From NCBI GenBank assembly GCA_036744635.1, contig DAIOHQ010000027.1:1-28964 (forward strand): DNA of 28,964 bases, given 5' to 3'. Shown one piece after another: positions 1-8,900 of the stretch; within the stretch, counting starts at the first letter, position 1, and each line of letters opens with the position of its first letter. The position numbers and the translations under genes are program-made. Origin of the DNA: DAIOHQ01 sp036744635 (GTDB taxonomy: Bacteria; Planctomycetota; Phycisphaerae; Tepidisphaerales; Tepidisphaeraceae). The notes beneath the pieces were generated by a model, which searched no databases, was not told the origin of the DNA, and saw nothing but the letters and a program-made list of their open reading frames with translations.

Positions 1-57
1 ACGTAGGGTCCGCTTCAGCGGACGCGATTGTTCCGTCCGCTAAAGCGGACCCTACGT
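1..57. repeat. Palindromic intergenic repeat, GGGTCCGC family
   Basis: Two arms in inverted orientation: ACGTAGGGTCCGCTTCAGCG at the left edge and its near-complement ending AGCGGACCCTACGT at 57. Each arm is itself palindromic (GTCCGCTTCAGCGGAC type). A second copy lies between nuoJ and nuoK at 15062-15115. The window edge may cut the element. It holds no coding signal. Confidence 0.85.
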
Positions 58-71
58 TAAGCGAACTTTCA

Positions 72-150
72 GAGCGACCGTACTCGGTGCAGGATCTGGC
101 CTCGACATTCGCCGCCAGATTCATTGCGGGAGTAACCCGCTCAGAATGAC
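72..150. repeat. Degenerate copy of the long hairpin repeat (GGATCTGGC / GCCAGATTC core)
   Basis: The element contains GGATCTGGC, then GCCAGATTC, and ends CTCAGAATGAC, the landmarks of the repeats at 3351-3427, 8901-8978 and 26865-26942. The outer arms have diverged (GAGCGACCGTACTCGGTGCA against TTGCGGGAGTAACCCGCTCA). It sits just past the 3' end of the aldo/keto reductase gene. Confidence 0.65.
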
Positions 151-191
151 AGTTTTTGGCTTTTCAGCATAAAGGAATCGTGTGGGTCGTT

Positions 192-1259
192 CTACGCGAT
201 CAGCATCGGCGGGGGCACGTATCCGCTGCGCACTTTGCCGGCGGGGTCGGTGCTGCTTTTCATGTCGCAGGGGTGCGCCTCGGGCCCGAGATCCCAGTCG
301 CGGCCATAATTTGCCGCGATCTCGTTGAGCTCGCGCTGCGAAAGGTTTGGCTTGCTGGTCGCCTCCACCGCCTCCTTCACCTCGTGCTCGTTCAGCAGCG
401 TGCCGGTGATGCTGGTGAGTGCGGGATCCTGCAGCAGCCATTTGCACGCCAGTTGATGCACGGTCATGCCGTGGTCGGCGGCGTAGTGGCGCACCAGTTC
501 CAGCTTCTTGAGGCCATACACTTTCCAGGCGTCATCGCGGAACTTGCGGTGATCGTTCTGTTCGATGGTCGTCTCGACCTTGACGACATCTTTGAGAATC
601 GAGCTGTTGTCGTGGACGCGGGCGAGCAGGCCGGCGCCGGCCGAGCGGGCGACCTCGGAAAACTCCCGGCCGGGGTCCTGCTCGAACATGTTGTAAACCG
701 TCTGGACGGCCTTGGCATTCTTTTCCAGCATCGCCTTGACCCCCTCTTCGCGCCAGCCGATGGCCGGCCCGAGGCTCACACCCCACACCTTGACCTTGCC
801 CTCATCCTTCACCTTTTCCAGCTCGGCGAACAGCTCATCGTTGAACTGCGGCAGCTTGATGTTGTGGGCCATGTACAGGTCGATCACATCCGTGCCCAGC
901 CGCTGCAGCGACTGTTCCAGGGCGAAGCGCATGAACTTCGGCGAAAAATCCTGTTTGCGCTCCTTGTGGCTGCCGGGGACGCCGGGATCGTTGTAAAAGT
1001 CGTAGCCGAATTTCCCCCCGACTTCGATGCTGTCGCGCCGGACGGTCTTGAGAAACCGGCCTAGCAAACTCTCCGCCCGGCCATTGCCATAAGCGTCGCC
1101 GCTGTCGAAGAAGGTGACTCCGATGTCGTGGGAATAGCGCATCAACTCCATCGCCCGCTCGTCCGTGTAATGGCCCCACCAGTCCACGCCGAAAATCCAG
1201 CATCCCAGCGAGATGGCGCTGACTTCCAGTTCCGAATTTCCAAACCTGCGACGTTCCAT
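192..1259 (-). CDS. Aldo/keto reductase family oxidoreductase
   Basis: Predicted NAD(P)H-dependent oxidoreductase of the aldo/keto reductase superfamily, a cytoplasmic TIM barrel of 355 residues. The catalytic tetrad is recognisable: Asp in FFDSGDAYGNG (about residue 52, Tyr57), Lys83 in GGKFGYD, and His132 in DLYMAHN. The N-terminus MERRRFGNSELEVSAISLG is typical of the family. I chose the start at 1259 because the family pattern begins there and GGGAG lies about 8 bases upstream. The frame stays open to 1454, but the extra 65 residues are unlike the family and run over the divergent gene's start. The substrate cannot be told from sequence. The gene is divergent from the small winged-helix gene at 1394, and a perfect 14-base palindrome lies between them. 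Confidence 0.93.
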   Translation of the reverse strand: MERRRFGNSELEVSAISLGCWIFGVDWWGHYTDERAMELMRYSHDIGVTFFDSGDAYGNGRAESLLGRFLKTVRRDSIEVGGKFGYDFYNDPGVPGSHKERKQDFSPKFMRFALEQSLQRLGTDVIDLYMAHNIKLPQFNDELFAELEKVKDEGKVKVWGVSLGPAIGWREEGVKAMLEKNAKAVQTVYNMFEQDPGREFSEVARSAGAGLLARVHDNSSILKDVVKVETTIEQNDHRKFRDDAWKVYGLKKLELVRHYAADHGMTVHQLACKWLLQDPALTSITGTLLNEHEVKEAVEATSKPNLSQRELNEIAANYGRDWDLGPEAHPCDMKSSTDPAGKVRSGYVPPPMLIA

Positions 1260-1331
1260 GCGATCAACTCCCGGCGATAAAATCTGATGCAGCCATGATA
1301 GGCGCATGGGGAATGGGTGGGAAGCGCTCGC

Positions 1332-1345
1332 TTCGCCATGGCGAA
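1332..1345. promoter_or_regulatory. Perfect 14-base palindrome, possible operator
   Basis: TTCGCCATGGCGAA is a perfect inverted repeat in the 134-base divergent intergenic region, about 50 bases upstream of the small winged-helix gene and about 73 bases upstream of the reductase start. Its size and position suit a dimeric regulator. Binding is inference only. Confidence 0.35.
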
Positions 1346-1370
1346 AGCTGTTGCATCGACACGTGATCGG

Positions 1371-1376
1371 TACAAT
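1371..1376 (+). promoter_or_regulatory. -10-like box TACAAT upstream of the winged-helix gene
   Basis: TACAAT matches 5 of 6 bases of the sigma-70 -10 consensus, 17 bases before the ATG at 1394. No good -35 is seen: CTGTTG at 17 bases spacing is weak. If it is used, the 5' leader would be only about ten bases. Confidence 0.3.
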
Positions 1377-1393
1377 GGCGAACAGATCGTACC

Positions 1394-1726
1394 ATGAGTG
1401 AGACTGACCCATCATCATCTCTAACATTGGACGAGTTATGCTTGCTGAAGGCACTTGTCGATGCGTGGCCTAAAGGCAGAACAGATGTGGCACTAGACGC
1501 GAACGCGCTGTGGGTCGGCGAGCACGTTGGACTGACGAAGCCGCAGGCAACAACGGCGGTCGACACACTGGCTTCGAAGGGTCTGGTACACATGCGCCGT
1601 CTTGAAGGTGTCTTGATGGTTCATCCGACGCCCAAGGCGCTTGCACTGGCTGGAACGCATTCTGGTCTCGTCCAGCGCATTAGGCGTTTACTGCGTGGTA
1701 ATCGACGACAAGAATCCAAAAGGTAG
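1394..1726 (+). CDS. Small winged-helix-like protein, possible transcriptional regulator
   Basis: A 110-residue protein with the helix and wing layout of a single winged-helix domain. LTLDELCLLKALVDAW forms a first helix, ALWVGEHVGLTKPQATTAVD looks like the helix-turn-helix (about residues 37-56), TLASKGLVHMRR leads into the wing, and VLMVHPTPKALAL follows. The tail RRLLRGNRRQESKR is very basic. The overall look is MarR/PadR-like but I cannot name a family. It ends four bases before the deoxyribonuclease IV start, so the two probably share a transcript, and the nuclease's Shine-Dalgarno sequence lies inside this gene's last codons. No strong ribosome binding site precedes its own ATG. One sampled row has 55% GC, below neighbouring genes. 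DNA binding is inferred. Confidence 0.6.
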   Translation: MSETDPSSSLTLDELCLLKALVDAWPKGRTDVALDANALWVGEHVGLTKPQATTAVDTLASKGLVHMRRLEGVLMVHPTPKALALAGTHSGLVQRIRRLLRGNRRQESKR

Positions 1727-1730
1727 CTGC

Positions 1731-2576
1731 ATGTTCGGCTCCCATCTCTCCATCGCCGGCGGAATGCACAACGCTCTTCTTAAAGCGGAAGAGCTGGGGA
1801 TGGGGTGCGTGCAAGTGTTCACCAAGAATCAGCAGCAGTGGAAGTGCATGCCGTTGGAGGAGGGGGTGGTTTGCCAGTGGAAGGAGCACGCGCGGCGGCT
1901 GAAGTTCAAGCAGACCGTCAGCCACGACAGCTATCTGATCAACCTGGCCTCGCCGGATGAGGTGCTCTGGCGCAAGAGCGTCGAATTGTTCATCGAGGAA
2001 ATTCGGCGCTGCGATGAGCTGGGAATTCCGTATCTGGTGACCCATCCCGGCGCACACATGGGCGCAGGCGAGGCCGGGGGATTGATGCGGGTGGCGGCGG
2101 CGCTGAACGTGGTACACAAGGCCGTCGTCACGAAAAAGGTGATTACCTGCCTGGAGATCACCGCCGGGCAGGGATCGTCACTGGGGTGGAAGCTGGAACA
2201 TCTGGCCGAGGTGATCGACAAAGTCGACGCCCCCAATCGCATGGGAGTTTGCCTGGATACTGCGCATCTGTTTGCGGCCGGCTATGATTTCCGCGGCCGC
2301 AAGTACGCCGCCTTTCGCAAGAAGCTGGAAAGCACGGTCGGGCTGAAGCGCGTCAAGGTGCTGCATCTGAATGATTCGAAGAAGGGGCTGGGCAGCCGCG
2401 TTGATCGCCACGACCACATCGGCCGGGGATTGATCGGGATCGAAGGATTCAGGCCCTTCGTGCGCGATGAGGCGTGGGAGAATGTCCCGAAGATTCTGGA
2501 AACTCCCAAAGGCAAGGATGACGCGGGGAGGGAATGGGATACGGTAAATTTGGAAGTGTTGCGGGGATTGATGTGA
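1731..2576 (+). CDS. nfo: Deoxyribonuclease IV (AP endonuclease family 2)
   Basis: Endonuclease IV cuts the DNA backbone 5' to abasic sites in base excision repair, using three metal ions in a TIM barrel. The 281 residues match the usual length (about 280-285). All nine family metal ligands can be placed: His65 (SHDSYLINLASP), His104 (THPGAH), Glu141 (LEITAGQGS), Asp175 and His178 (CLDTAHLF), His211 (LHLNDSK), Asp224 and His226 (RVDRHDH), and Glu256 (ILETP). The start at 1731 begins MFGSHLSIAGG, the normal N-terminus. AAAGG lies about 8 bases upstream. A 30-residue upstream extension of the frame is rejected because it lies inside the preceding gene. Confidence 0.96.
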   Translation: MFGSHLSIAGGMHNALLKAEELGMGCVQVFTKNQQQWKCMPLEEGVVCQWKEHARRLKFKQTVSHDSYLINLASPDEVLWRKSVELFIEEIRRCDELGIPYLVTHPGAHMGAGEAGGLMRVAAALNVVHKAVVTKKVITCLEITAGQGSSLGWKLEHLAEVIDKVDAPNRMGVCLDTAHLFAAGYDFRGRKYAAFRKKLESTVGLKRVKVLHLNDSKKGLGSRVDRHDHIGRGLIGIEGFRPFVRDEAWENVPKILETPKGKDDAGREWDTVNLEVLRGLM

Positions 2577-2610
2577 AGTGGTTGCGTTTGTGCTTCCGGG
2601 CGTGATCTCG

Positions 2611-2668
2611 TAGCACGGGCGTCCCGCCCGTGTCTTGCGCGGGACCACGGGGCGGGACGCCCGTGCTA
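2611..2668. repeat. Palindromic repeat, TAGCACGGGCGTCCCGCCCGTG family
   Basis: The left arm TAGCACGGGCGTCCCGCCCG is itself a hairpin, and its complement returns at 2646-2668 (CGGGGCGGGACGCCCGTGCTA), giving a hairpin of hairpins. It ends 16 bases before the lipoprotein start. It could end transcription of nfo, but no T-run follows. Confidence 0.85.
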
Positions 2669-2684
2669 CAATATAGGTCGAAAA

Positions 2685-3323
2685 ATGATCAGAGTTCTTT
2701 TATTTTCGCTGCTTCTGGCACTCATTCTCGTTTCGAGCGGTTGCGCCGTCGGCAACACGCATGATTATGGGTCCGTGCATGTCGATCTTGTCGCATACGG
2801 CAACGCCTCCGTGGCAGTGGGCGCGATCGACGACCGGCCCTACGTGATCGCTGGCACGAAAGATCCGACCTTCGTCGGCCTGCAGCGCGGCGGATATGGG
2901 AATCCCTTCGATATCCACACCGCCGATAAGCGCCCCTTGGCCGAGGAGTTTAGCCACGCCATCGCGGCGGCTCTGGCCGAGCGCAATTTCAAGACCACAC
3001 CAGTCACTTTCGCAACCGGAGAAGCCGAAGAGTCAGCCATCCAGAAGCTGCGCGCCTCCGGCGCTGGCCGGCTCATCCTGGTCCGCATCGACGAATGGAA
3101 GAGCGACACCTACCAGAACACCGCGCTTCACTATGAGGTCTCAGCGCGGGTGTACGACGCGCAGGGAAAGGCGCTCGGACAGAAGGCCATCCAGGGCCGC
3201 GACGATCTCAAGGGCAGCTTCATGAATCCGCCCGGCCATGCCAAAAAAGCAGTGCCGCAAGCGTTCAAAGAGAAGATCGAAGAGCTGATGAACGACCCCG
3301 CCGTCTCCGGAGCGCTGCGATAA
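2685..3323 (+). CDS. Hypothetical lipoprotein
   Basis: A 212-residue predicted lipoprotein. Residues 1-19 form a signal peptide (MIRV, then a leucine-rich stretch) ending in the lipobox VSSGC, with Cys20 as the lipidation site. The mature part contains VHVDLVAYGNASVAVGAIDD near its N-terminus and a helix rich in Ala and Glu (LAEEFSHAIAAALAERNFK, about residues 86-104). It continues through an alternating strand region (RLILVRIDEWKSDTYQNTAL) to a helical tail. This layout is that of small envelope lipoproteins with an alpha/beta fold, but I do not recognise the family. A palindromic repeat sits directly upstream and another directly downstream, so the gene is probably transcribed alone. Confidence 0.8.
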   Translation: MIRVLLFSLLLALILVSSGCAVGNTHDYGSVHVDLVAYGNASVAVGAIDDRPYVIAGTKDPTFVGLQRGGYGNPFDIHTADKRPLAEEFSHAIAAALAERNFKTTPVTFATGEAEESAIQKLRASGAGRLILVRIDEWKSDTYQNTALHYEVSARVYDAQGKALGQKAIQGRDDLKGSFMNPPGHAKKAVPQAFKEKIEELMNDPAVSGALR

Positions 3324-3350
3324 ATGATCGCGCGCGATGTTGCGCGAAAT

Positions 3351-3427
3351 GTCATCCTGAGGTACTCCGAAGGATCTGGCCTCGGACGACGATCCACCCA
3401 GATTCTTCGGAGTACCTCAGAATGACA
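3351..3427. repeat. Long hairpin repeat (TGTCATCCTGA...TCAGAATGACA family)
   Basis: The 5' arm contains CTGAGGTACTCCGAAGGATC and the 3' arm GATTCTTCGGAGTACCTCAG, an almost perfect inverted repeat. Compared with the copy at 8901-8978, two positions differ in the 5' arm and both matching positions differ in the 3' arm, so pairing is preserved. Confidence 0.9.
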
Positions 3428-3507
3428 GCGGGCCTGTTGGGAATCACGCTCGGTGATATAGCTCGGCCACATCTCAAACTGGAACCATTCCCAGTACCTG
3501 TTACCGT

Positions 3508-4803
3508 GTGGATGTGCCGGGCAGCTCGATTGACCATCCCCGCGTTTTCACCGTCCATTTCAAGCTAAGCCTGATCATCGCCATCGGATTCATCCTGCGC
3601 CTCGCCTGCGGCTTGGCGTTGCCTGTCTCTGCTGACTGGCTGGCCAGATTGCCTGACCAGACGGAGTACCTGCAACTTGGCGAAAGCTTGCGGCAGCATC
3701 GAACCTTGGAACTATTCGACCAGCGATTTGATGATATGGTGCGCGCCTACCGGACGCCCGGCTATCCGGCGGTGGTTGCGCTGTGCGGCGGCTCGGTGCG
3801 GGCCATTCGCATTGTGCAGGCGCTGCTCGACGCATGGATGATTTTGGGCATCTATCTGCTGGGCAGTCGATTCATCAGCACCGGCGGCGGGCTGATTGCG
3901 GCCGGTATCGTCGCCATAAACCCTTTCTCCATCTACTTTTCTGCTCTGATGCTGTCGGAAGGCATCTATACCGCGATGGTGGTCTGGGGAATGGTGGCGC
4001 TGGCCGGCGGAAAGCAGTTCACGCGTGGCAGATTCCTGCTGGGAGGGCTAATTCTGGCGCTGGCGATTCTGCTTAGGCCAAGCGGACTGATGCTGCCAGT
4101 GTTGCTGGCAGTCGGGGCTGCTTGGCTTGGAAGAGGTGCGAGGGCGCGCCCGTGGCGATTGCCGATTGTTGCCACGACGCTGATACTGATCGGTCTGGTG
4201 CTCTGCCCGTGGGCCTACCGCAATTATCGGATATTGGGCGCGTGGGTTTGGATGACCAGCAACGGCGGGATTACGCTCTACGATGGTTTCAATCCGGATG
4301 CGGACGGTTCCAGCAACCAGCGGTTTGTGGGCGAGATGCCGTTTTTGCGGAGGGGGGGCTCGCCGCAGATGGATGAAGTGCAGCGCTCGGAATATCTCGG
4401 CGCCCGGGCGGCGGAGTGGATGCGGCAGCACCCGGCCGAGTCCTGTAAACTGGCGATTATCAAGATCGCCAGGACCTGGAGCCCGATCCCGCTTAGCGCT
4501 GAATACGGCTCACAGGCGAAATACGTGCTGGTCGGGCTGCTGTACACACTGCCGTTTGACGTGCTGATCGTGCTGGGATTGTTCAGCGACCGCCTTACCC
4601 GGCCGGCAAAGGTGTTTCTGCTGTTACCGGCGCTATACTTTACGGGGGTACACGCCCTATCGGTGGGGTCGCTTCGTTATCGACTCCCCGCCGAACCGCC
4701 GATGGCAATAGTAGCGGCGGCGGGGATCAGCTCGCTGGCGGCGGATCGAAAATGGCGGCGGGCGCTGGTAATGGCCTCGGATGACGCCCACCAGCCGTCA
4801 TAG
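3508..4803 (+). CDS. GT-C type membrane glycosyltransferase (PMT/ArnT-like)
   Basis: A 431-residue polytopic membrane protein with about ten hydrophobic segments. It has the layout of GT-C transferases, which move sugars from polyprenyl-phosphate donors to acceptors outside the inner membrane. Landmarks are an acidic patch after the first membrane segment (LPDQTEYLQLGES, Asp50 and Glu53), the RTPGYPAVVAL motif (about residues 82-92), and INPFSIYFSALMLSEGIYT (about 137-155). All are typical of glycosyltransferase family 39 relatives. The start is GTG at 3508. Palindromic repeats flank the gene on both sides. The acceptor and donor are unknown. The GT-C class is fairly sure; the exact family is not. 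Confidence 0.82.
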   Translation: MDVPGSSIDHPRVFTVHFKLSLIIAIGFILRLACGLALPVSADWLARLPDQTEYLQLGESLRQHRTLELFDQRFDDMVRAYRTPGYPAVVALCGGSVRAIRIVQALLDAWMILGIYLLGSRFISTGGGLIAAGIVAINPFSIYFSALMLSEGIYTAMVVWGMVALAGGKQFTRGRFLLGGLILALAILLRPSGLMLPVLLAVGAAWLGRGARARPWRLPIVATTLILIGLVLCPWAYRNYRILGAWVWMTSNGGITLYDGFNPDADGSSNQRFVGEMPFLRRGGSPQMDEVQRSEYLGARAAEWMRQHPAESCKLAIIKIARTWSPIPLSAEYGSQAKYVLVGLLYTLPFDVLIVLGLFSDRLTRPAKVFLLLPALYFTGVHALSVGSLRYRLPAEPPMAIVAAAGISSLAADRKWRRALVMASDDAHQPS

Positions 4804-4807
4804 TGGA

Positions 4808-4896
4808 CGACAGGCAAGAATGCCTGTCGCACGGCGGACAAGAATGTCCGCCCCACCGATCAAAATGCCTGGGCGGACAGGAATGTCCGCCCCACC
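4808..4896. repeat. Three small hairpins of the ACAAGAATGT family
   Basis: CGACAGGCAAGAATGCCTGT (4808 on), GGCGGACAAGAATGTCCGCC (4833 on, followed by CCACC) and GGCGGACAGGAATGTCCGCC (from 4873, followed by CCACC). They share a loop centred on AAGAAT (AGGAAT in the third) while the stem sequence differs compensatorily. The same family forms a four-copy tandem array at 17863-17988. Confidence 0.85.
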
Positions 4897-4949
4897 AAAT
4901 TCGCCGTTTGGCGAGCATTTCTTCGCGGGGAGCGTAGTTTAGGAACACG

Positions 4950-7900
4950 ATGGCGACAGCGGAGCGTAATTCCGAGAAGCTGTTTGATCGGCCCTGGAGG
5001 CCGGGCCATCCCTTTCGCCCGCGCTTAAGCGCCTTTCGCCGTTGGGGGATGCTGCTGCTGCTGTGCGGCCTGCTGACGGTGATTTCCGGATACTGGTACA
5101 TCACCGACTCCACCCGCGTGCGCGAGATGGCCGAGGCCTATCTGTCGAAGGTGCTCGGCGGCCCGGTGGAGGTGGGGGGGGCCACGCTATCGGTGTTTGA
5201 AGGACTGCGGCTCGATGACGTGAAGGTTCACGTTGACGCCAGCAAGACGCCGGACTCGGTCATCTTCTCGGCCCGCACGTTTCTCATTCGCTATGATCCG
5301 CGGCTGATGATCAAGGGGAAGCTGGAGGCGACGCAGATCATCGCCATCGATCCGCACGTTCACCTCATCGAAAACTTCGACACCGGCCGGCGCAACTACC
5401 AGCGCATGGTGGATAACAAAGGCCCATCCAGCGCCCCTACCCCGGAAGAGGCGCCGATCAAACTGCCGGAAATATTGCTGCGCAACGCCCAGATCGACTA
5501 CAGCGAGGTGCGCAACGGGAAGATGAACGCCACCGGCTCGATGGCAATCGAGGGGAGGCTGACTCCCGGCGATGAGGCGAATCAATACACCTTTGCCTTG
5601 CAGGGGCGCGACGCCAGCCAGGAAATGGGGCCGGTGCTGATGGGGTCGATCAACCTCGAGCACGTCAGCCTGAGCGGGCGGCTGCGCAATTTCGAGCTGG
5701 GGCCGATGAGCGCGATGCTGCCTCGGGAGGTGCGGGAGTGGTGGAAGCAGCATGAACTGGCCGGGCGGGTGGACATCCCGGAATTTTCCTTCAGTCCCGG
5801 CACAAAGGGGCAAAAGGCGACCTTCAAAGTTGAGACGACGCTCAATGGCGTCAATCTGGCCGTCCATCCTTCGGAATGGATGAGCCGGGCGGAAAACCAG
5901 GCTCTGCGTGACATTCACGGCGCGTTTGACATGCAGCGCAACATGGGGATGAATCTCAACGGCGATGTCGATCAGATGTCGGTGAATTTCGAGCCCACCG
6001 CGATCAAGCTCGAACAGGTTTCCGGCCGCTTCATCTTCACCCAGGATGGGATCGACATCGACGATGTGACCGGGCGGTTGGAGACCAACGGGCTCAAGAT
6101 CAATGGCCACATCGAAGGGTATTCGCCCGAGGCGGCCGCGACCTTGCGGGTGACGTCGCTGCAGACGGAAAACATTTACATTCCGGCGGCGCCGCGCTAC
6201 GTGCGCTCGATGCCGAGGAACATGCGCGAGCTCTACGAGCACCTGCACCCGGAAGGCTCGTGCAGCCTGTGGCTGGAGCTCAAGCGCCCGCGCTCGGGGG
6301 ACAGGCCGGACATCAGCGGCGAGATCACGATTGTCGACGGCAGCTTCAAGTTCGATCTGTTTCCCTATCCGATGCACAGCGCCCAGGGGAAGATCACCTT
6401 CGGCCGCGATGAACAGACCGGCCAGGACCGTTGCGATATCCGCGACCTGCGTGGGCTGGGGCTGGCCAATGGTCCCAATCGCAATGGCGTCATTCACATC
6501 AACGGATGGGTGATGCCGTTGGACAACCGCGCGGAGGTCGGCATCCGGGTGGAAGGCCCGCAGGTCTTTTCCGAGAAGGCGCTGGTGAGCGCGTTTCCGC
6601 CGGAAGTGCAGGAGGCGGTGCGGATGTTCGACCCCACCGGCACGGGGGAGTTTCCCAAGTTCAAAGGCAGCTTTATCTGCGATGTTCACAAGCCGCTGGG
6701 GAAGGGGAGCAAGTTTCAGACGAAAATCGAGGTGATGCTGGACGATGCCAGCGGGGCATTCGTGCTGCTTCCCTATCCGCTGGAGCACGTCCACGGAAAG
6801 CTGCTGATCGACGAGGACAAGGTGGACATCGTCGCGGCCACCGTGAAGCGCGGCGACGCGACGCTGGTGATCGACGGCTCGGTCGGTTTTGGCAAGGACA
6901 AGCCGATCGTGCCGGACCTGCGCATCACCGCCCGCGATGTGCCGCTGGACAGGCAATTGATCGCGTCGCTGCCGGAGAACCGGCGGCGCTGGCTGGAGAA
7001 GATCGGCATTGGCGGGAAGATCGATCTGGATGGGCGGGTCTTTCGCGATCCGGCGCTGCTGAAGCGTGCGCCGGTTGCCGCCGCTTCGGTCAAGCCGGAA
7101 GAGGGCAAATTGCTCCATGCGGCCCCGGACCTGACCTACGAGTTCAATATCGGCCTGAAGGAAGGCGTGGCCTGGCCGAGCGGGGATTCCTTCGCGGTGA
7201 CAAACCTCAGCGGAGAATTGAAGCTGACGCCCGAGACGCTGGTGCTGAGCAAGGTCAAAGCCAAGCGCGGAGATGCCGAGATCAGCGCCGAGGGTTCGGT
7301 CAGTGGATTGGAAGAGATTCCGGAGGCGATTCTGTCGGCGTGGGTGAAAAATCTGGCGCTCGATCAGTCGCTGTATCAGCTTCTTCCCCCTTCAGCGCGC
7401 GAGGCCTGGGATGCGGTGCAGCCGGAGGGGACGATTGACGCCGAGCTCAGTTACAGCGGCCTGGTGCAGCCGAAACGCCAGCCGGTCCCGGCACTGGCAG
7501 TGACAATAGCTTCGGCTGACGACGCCTTTTCCGCGACTCCCGCGACTCCAGCGCTTCCCACGACGTTGCCGGCAACCGCGCCGGCCGGCAATGCCTTCGA
7601 GCTGGTGCTGCATCCGCGCAAGCTCAGCGTCAAGCCCAAGGCGATCCCGTACCGGCTGGATGATCTCAGCGGCGCCATCACGGTACAGACGGATAAAGTG
7701 TTGCTGAATGATCTATCCGGCAAACATGGCGAGGCGAAAATCACCATCTCTGGAACCGGGATGCTCGGAGGCAAGTCGGCGTGGGATGTTCGGCTGCTCG
7801 GGGAGAATGTAACCATCGACGATGAATTCAGAAAGGCCGCGCCGGCCGCGGTGCGCTCGCTGCTGGATTCGCTCAAGCTCGCAGGCAAGAGCACCTTCGA

Positions 7901-8864
7901 TTTTTCCAAGCTGGTGTATCGTGAAAGCGACGCGCCGGCCACGCGGCCCGCTACTTCGCCGGGCGACACCAGCACGGCCGACATCGACTGGGCGGCGAAA
8001 ATCAGCATCGACCACGGCAGTTCGGAGGCCGGGGTGCCGATTACCGACATCGCCGGATCGCTGTCGCTGTCTGGCGCGGTGCGCGGCGGGAAGACCGCCT
8101 CGCTGTCGGGAAAGCTCGATCTGTCCCAGCTCAATCTTGCCGGCCGCGAGGTGAAGAATTTTCGGGCCGACCTGCTCAAGCCCATCGATCAGGATGTGTT
8201 TCAGCTTGGAAAGGTGCAGGCGGAATTGGCCGGCGGTGAACTTGCCGGGCAGTTGGACCTGTCCATGCCGGATACCGGACCATCGCAGTACGCCATCAAT
8301 GTGGTGTTGCGCAATGCCGATGTTAAGGACCTGGCGCAGGACAGCGACAAGGAGATCAAGGGGCAGCTCAGCGCCAGCCTGTCGGTGGAGGGAAACTGGG
8401 CGGACCCGGCGAGCCGGCGCGGGCGTGGCGATGTCACCTGCAGCGGCAAGCAGATGTACAAGATTCCGGTGGTTCTCGGGCTGCTGCAGATCACCAATCT
8501 GGCGCTGCCGATCAGCAAGCCGTTCAATGAAGCGACCTGCCGCTACAGCGTCGAAGGCAGCCGCGTCACCTTCGAGCAGATCGAGCTGCGCTCGGACCTG
8601 ATGACGATGGAAGGCTCCGGCCATCTCGATTTCGACACGCGCAAGGTGAAGATGTCCTTTGTGACCGATAACCCGCGCGGGCTGAAGGTGCCGTTTCTCG
8701 ATGAGCTGCTGCGCGGCATGAAAAACGAGCTGCTGCAGATCCACGTCAACGGCACCGTGCAGGAACCCAAGGTGGGAGCGGCCGTGATGAACACGTTCAC
8801 GACCACAGTCGATGAGGTGATGAAAGGGTCGGACACGCCAACGAAAAAGAAGGGCGGGAAGTAG
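4950..8864 (+). CDS. AsmA/YhdP-like large envelope protein
   Basis: A 1304-residue protein with a short cytoplasmic N-terminus rich in Arg and Pro, one membrane anchor at about residues 32-52 (WGMLLLLCGLLTVISGYW), and a very long periplasmic part made of repeated short beta strands. This is the AsmA/TamB/YhdP pattern; that family forms hydrophobic-groove bridges carrying phospholipids between inner and outer membranes. The C-terminal part (about 1165-1270) has the AsmA-like C-terminal signature: a segment around VVLGLLQITNLALPISKPFN, a strand-turn-strand stretch with MEGSGHLDFDTRKVKMSF, then FLDELLRGMKNELLQIHVNG. A Pro/Ala/Thr-rich linker lies near residues 850-880. The start at 4950 has AGGA nine bases upstream. 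The lipid-transport role is inferred from the family. Confidence 0.82.
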   Translation: MATAERNSEKLFDRPWRPGHPFRPRLSAFRRWGMLLLLCGLLTVISGYWYITDSTRVREMAEAYLSKVLGGPVEVGGATLSVFEGLRLDDVKVHVDASKTPDSVIFSARTFLIRYDPRLMIKGKLEATQIIAIDPHVHLIENFDTGRRNYQRMVDNKGPSSAPTPEEAPIKLPEILLRNAQIDYSEVRNGKMNATGSMAIEGRLTPGDEANQYTFALQGRDASQEMGPVLMGSINLEHVSLSGRLRNFELGPMSAMLPREVREWWKQHELAGRVDIPEFSFSPGTKGQKATFKVETTLNGVNLAVHPSEWMSRAENQALRDIHGAFDMQRNMGMNLNGDVDQMSVNFEPTAIKLEQVSGRFIFTQDGIDIDDVTGRLETNGLKINGHIEGYSPEAAATLRVTSLQTENIYIPAAPRYVRSMPRNMRELYEHLHPEGSCSLWLELKRPRSGDRPDISGEITIVDGSFKFDLFPYPMHSAQGKITFGRDEQTGQDRCDIRDLRGLGLANGPNRNGVIHINGWVMPLDNRAEVGIRVEGPQVFSEKALVSAFPPEVQEAVRMFDPTGTGEFPKFKGSFICDVHKPLGKGSKFQTKIEVMLDDASGAFVLLPYPLEHVHGKLLIDEDKVDIVAATVKRGDATLVIDGSVGFGKDKPIVPDLRITARDVPLDRQLIASLPENRRRWLEKIGIGGKIDLDGRVFRDPALLKRAPVAAASVKPEEGKLLHAAPDLTYEFNIGLKEGVAWPSGDSFAVTNLSGELKLTPETLVLSKVKAKRGDAEISAEGSVSGLEEIPEAILSAWVKNLALDQSLYQLLPPSAREAWDAVQPEGTIDAELSYSGLVQPKRQPVPALAVTIASADDAFSATPATPALPTTLPATAPAGNAFELVLHPRKLSVKPKAIPYRLDDLSGAITVQTDKVLLNDLSGKHGEAKITISGTGMLGGKSAWDVRLLGENVTIDDEFRKAAPAAVRSLLDSLKLAGKSTFDFSKLVYRESDAPATRPATSPGDTSTADIDWAAKISIDHGSSEAGVPITDIAGSLSLSGAVRGGKTASLSGKLDLSQLNLAGREVKNFRADLLKPIDQDVFQLGKVQAELAGGELAGQLDLSMPDTGPSQYAINVVLRNADVKDLAQDSDKEIKGQLSASLSVEGNWADPASRRGRGDVTCSGKQMYKIPVVLGLLQITNLALPISKPFNEATCRYSVEGSRVTFEQIELRSDLMTMEGSGHLDFDTRKVKMSFVTDNPRGLKVPFLDELLRGMKNELLQIHVNGTVQEPKVGAAVMNTFTTTVDEVMKGSDTPTKKKGGK

Positions 8865-8900
8865 TCGCGTCTAAATGACTGTGCTTAATTCCGCGCCGTC

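Noticed and set aside
5187..7118. Long antisense open frame (643 codons) opposite the AsmA-like gene
   Set aside because: High GC and codon bias keep this frame open. Its translation is rich in His, Arg, Gln and Leu with no domain, while the plus strand gives a coherent AsmA-type protein.
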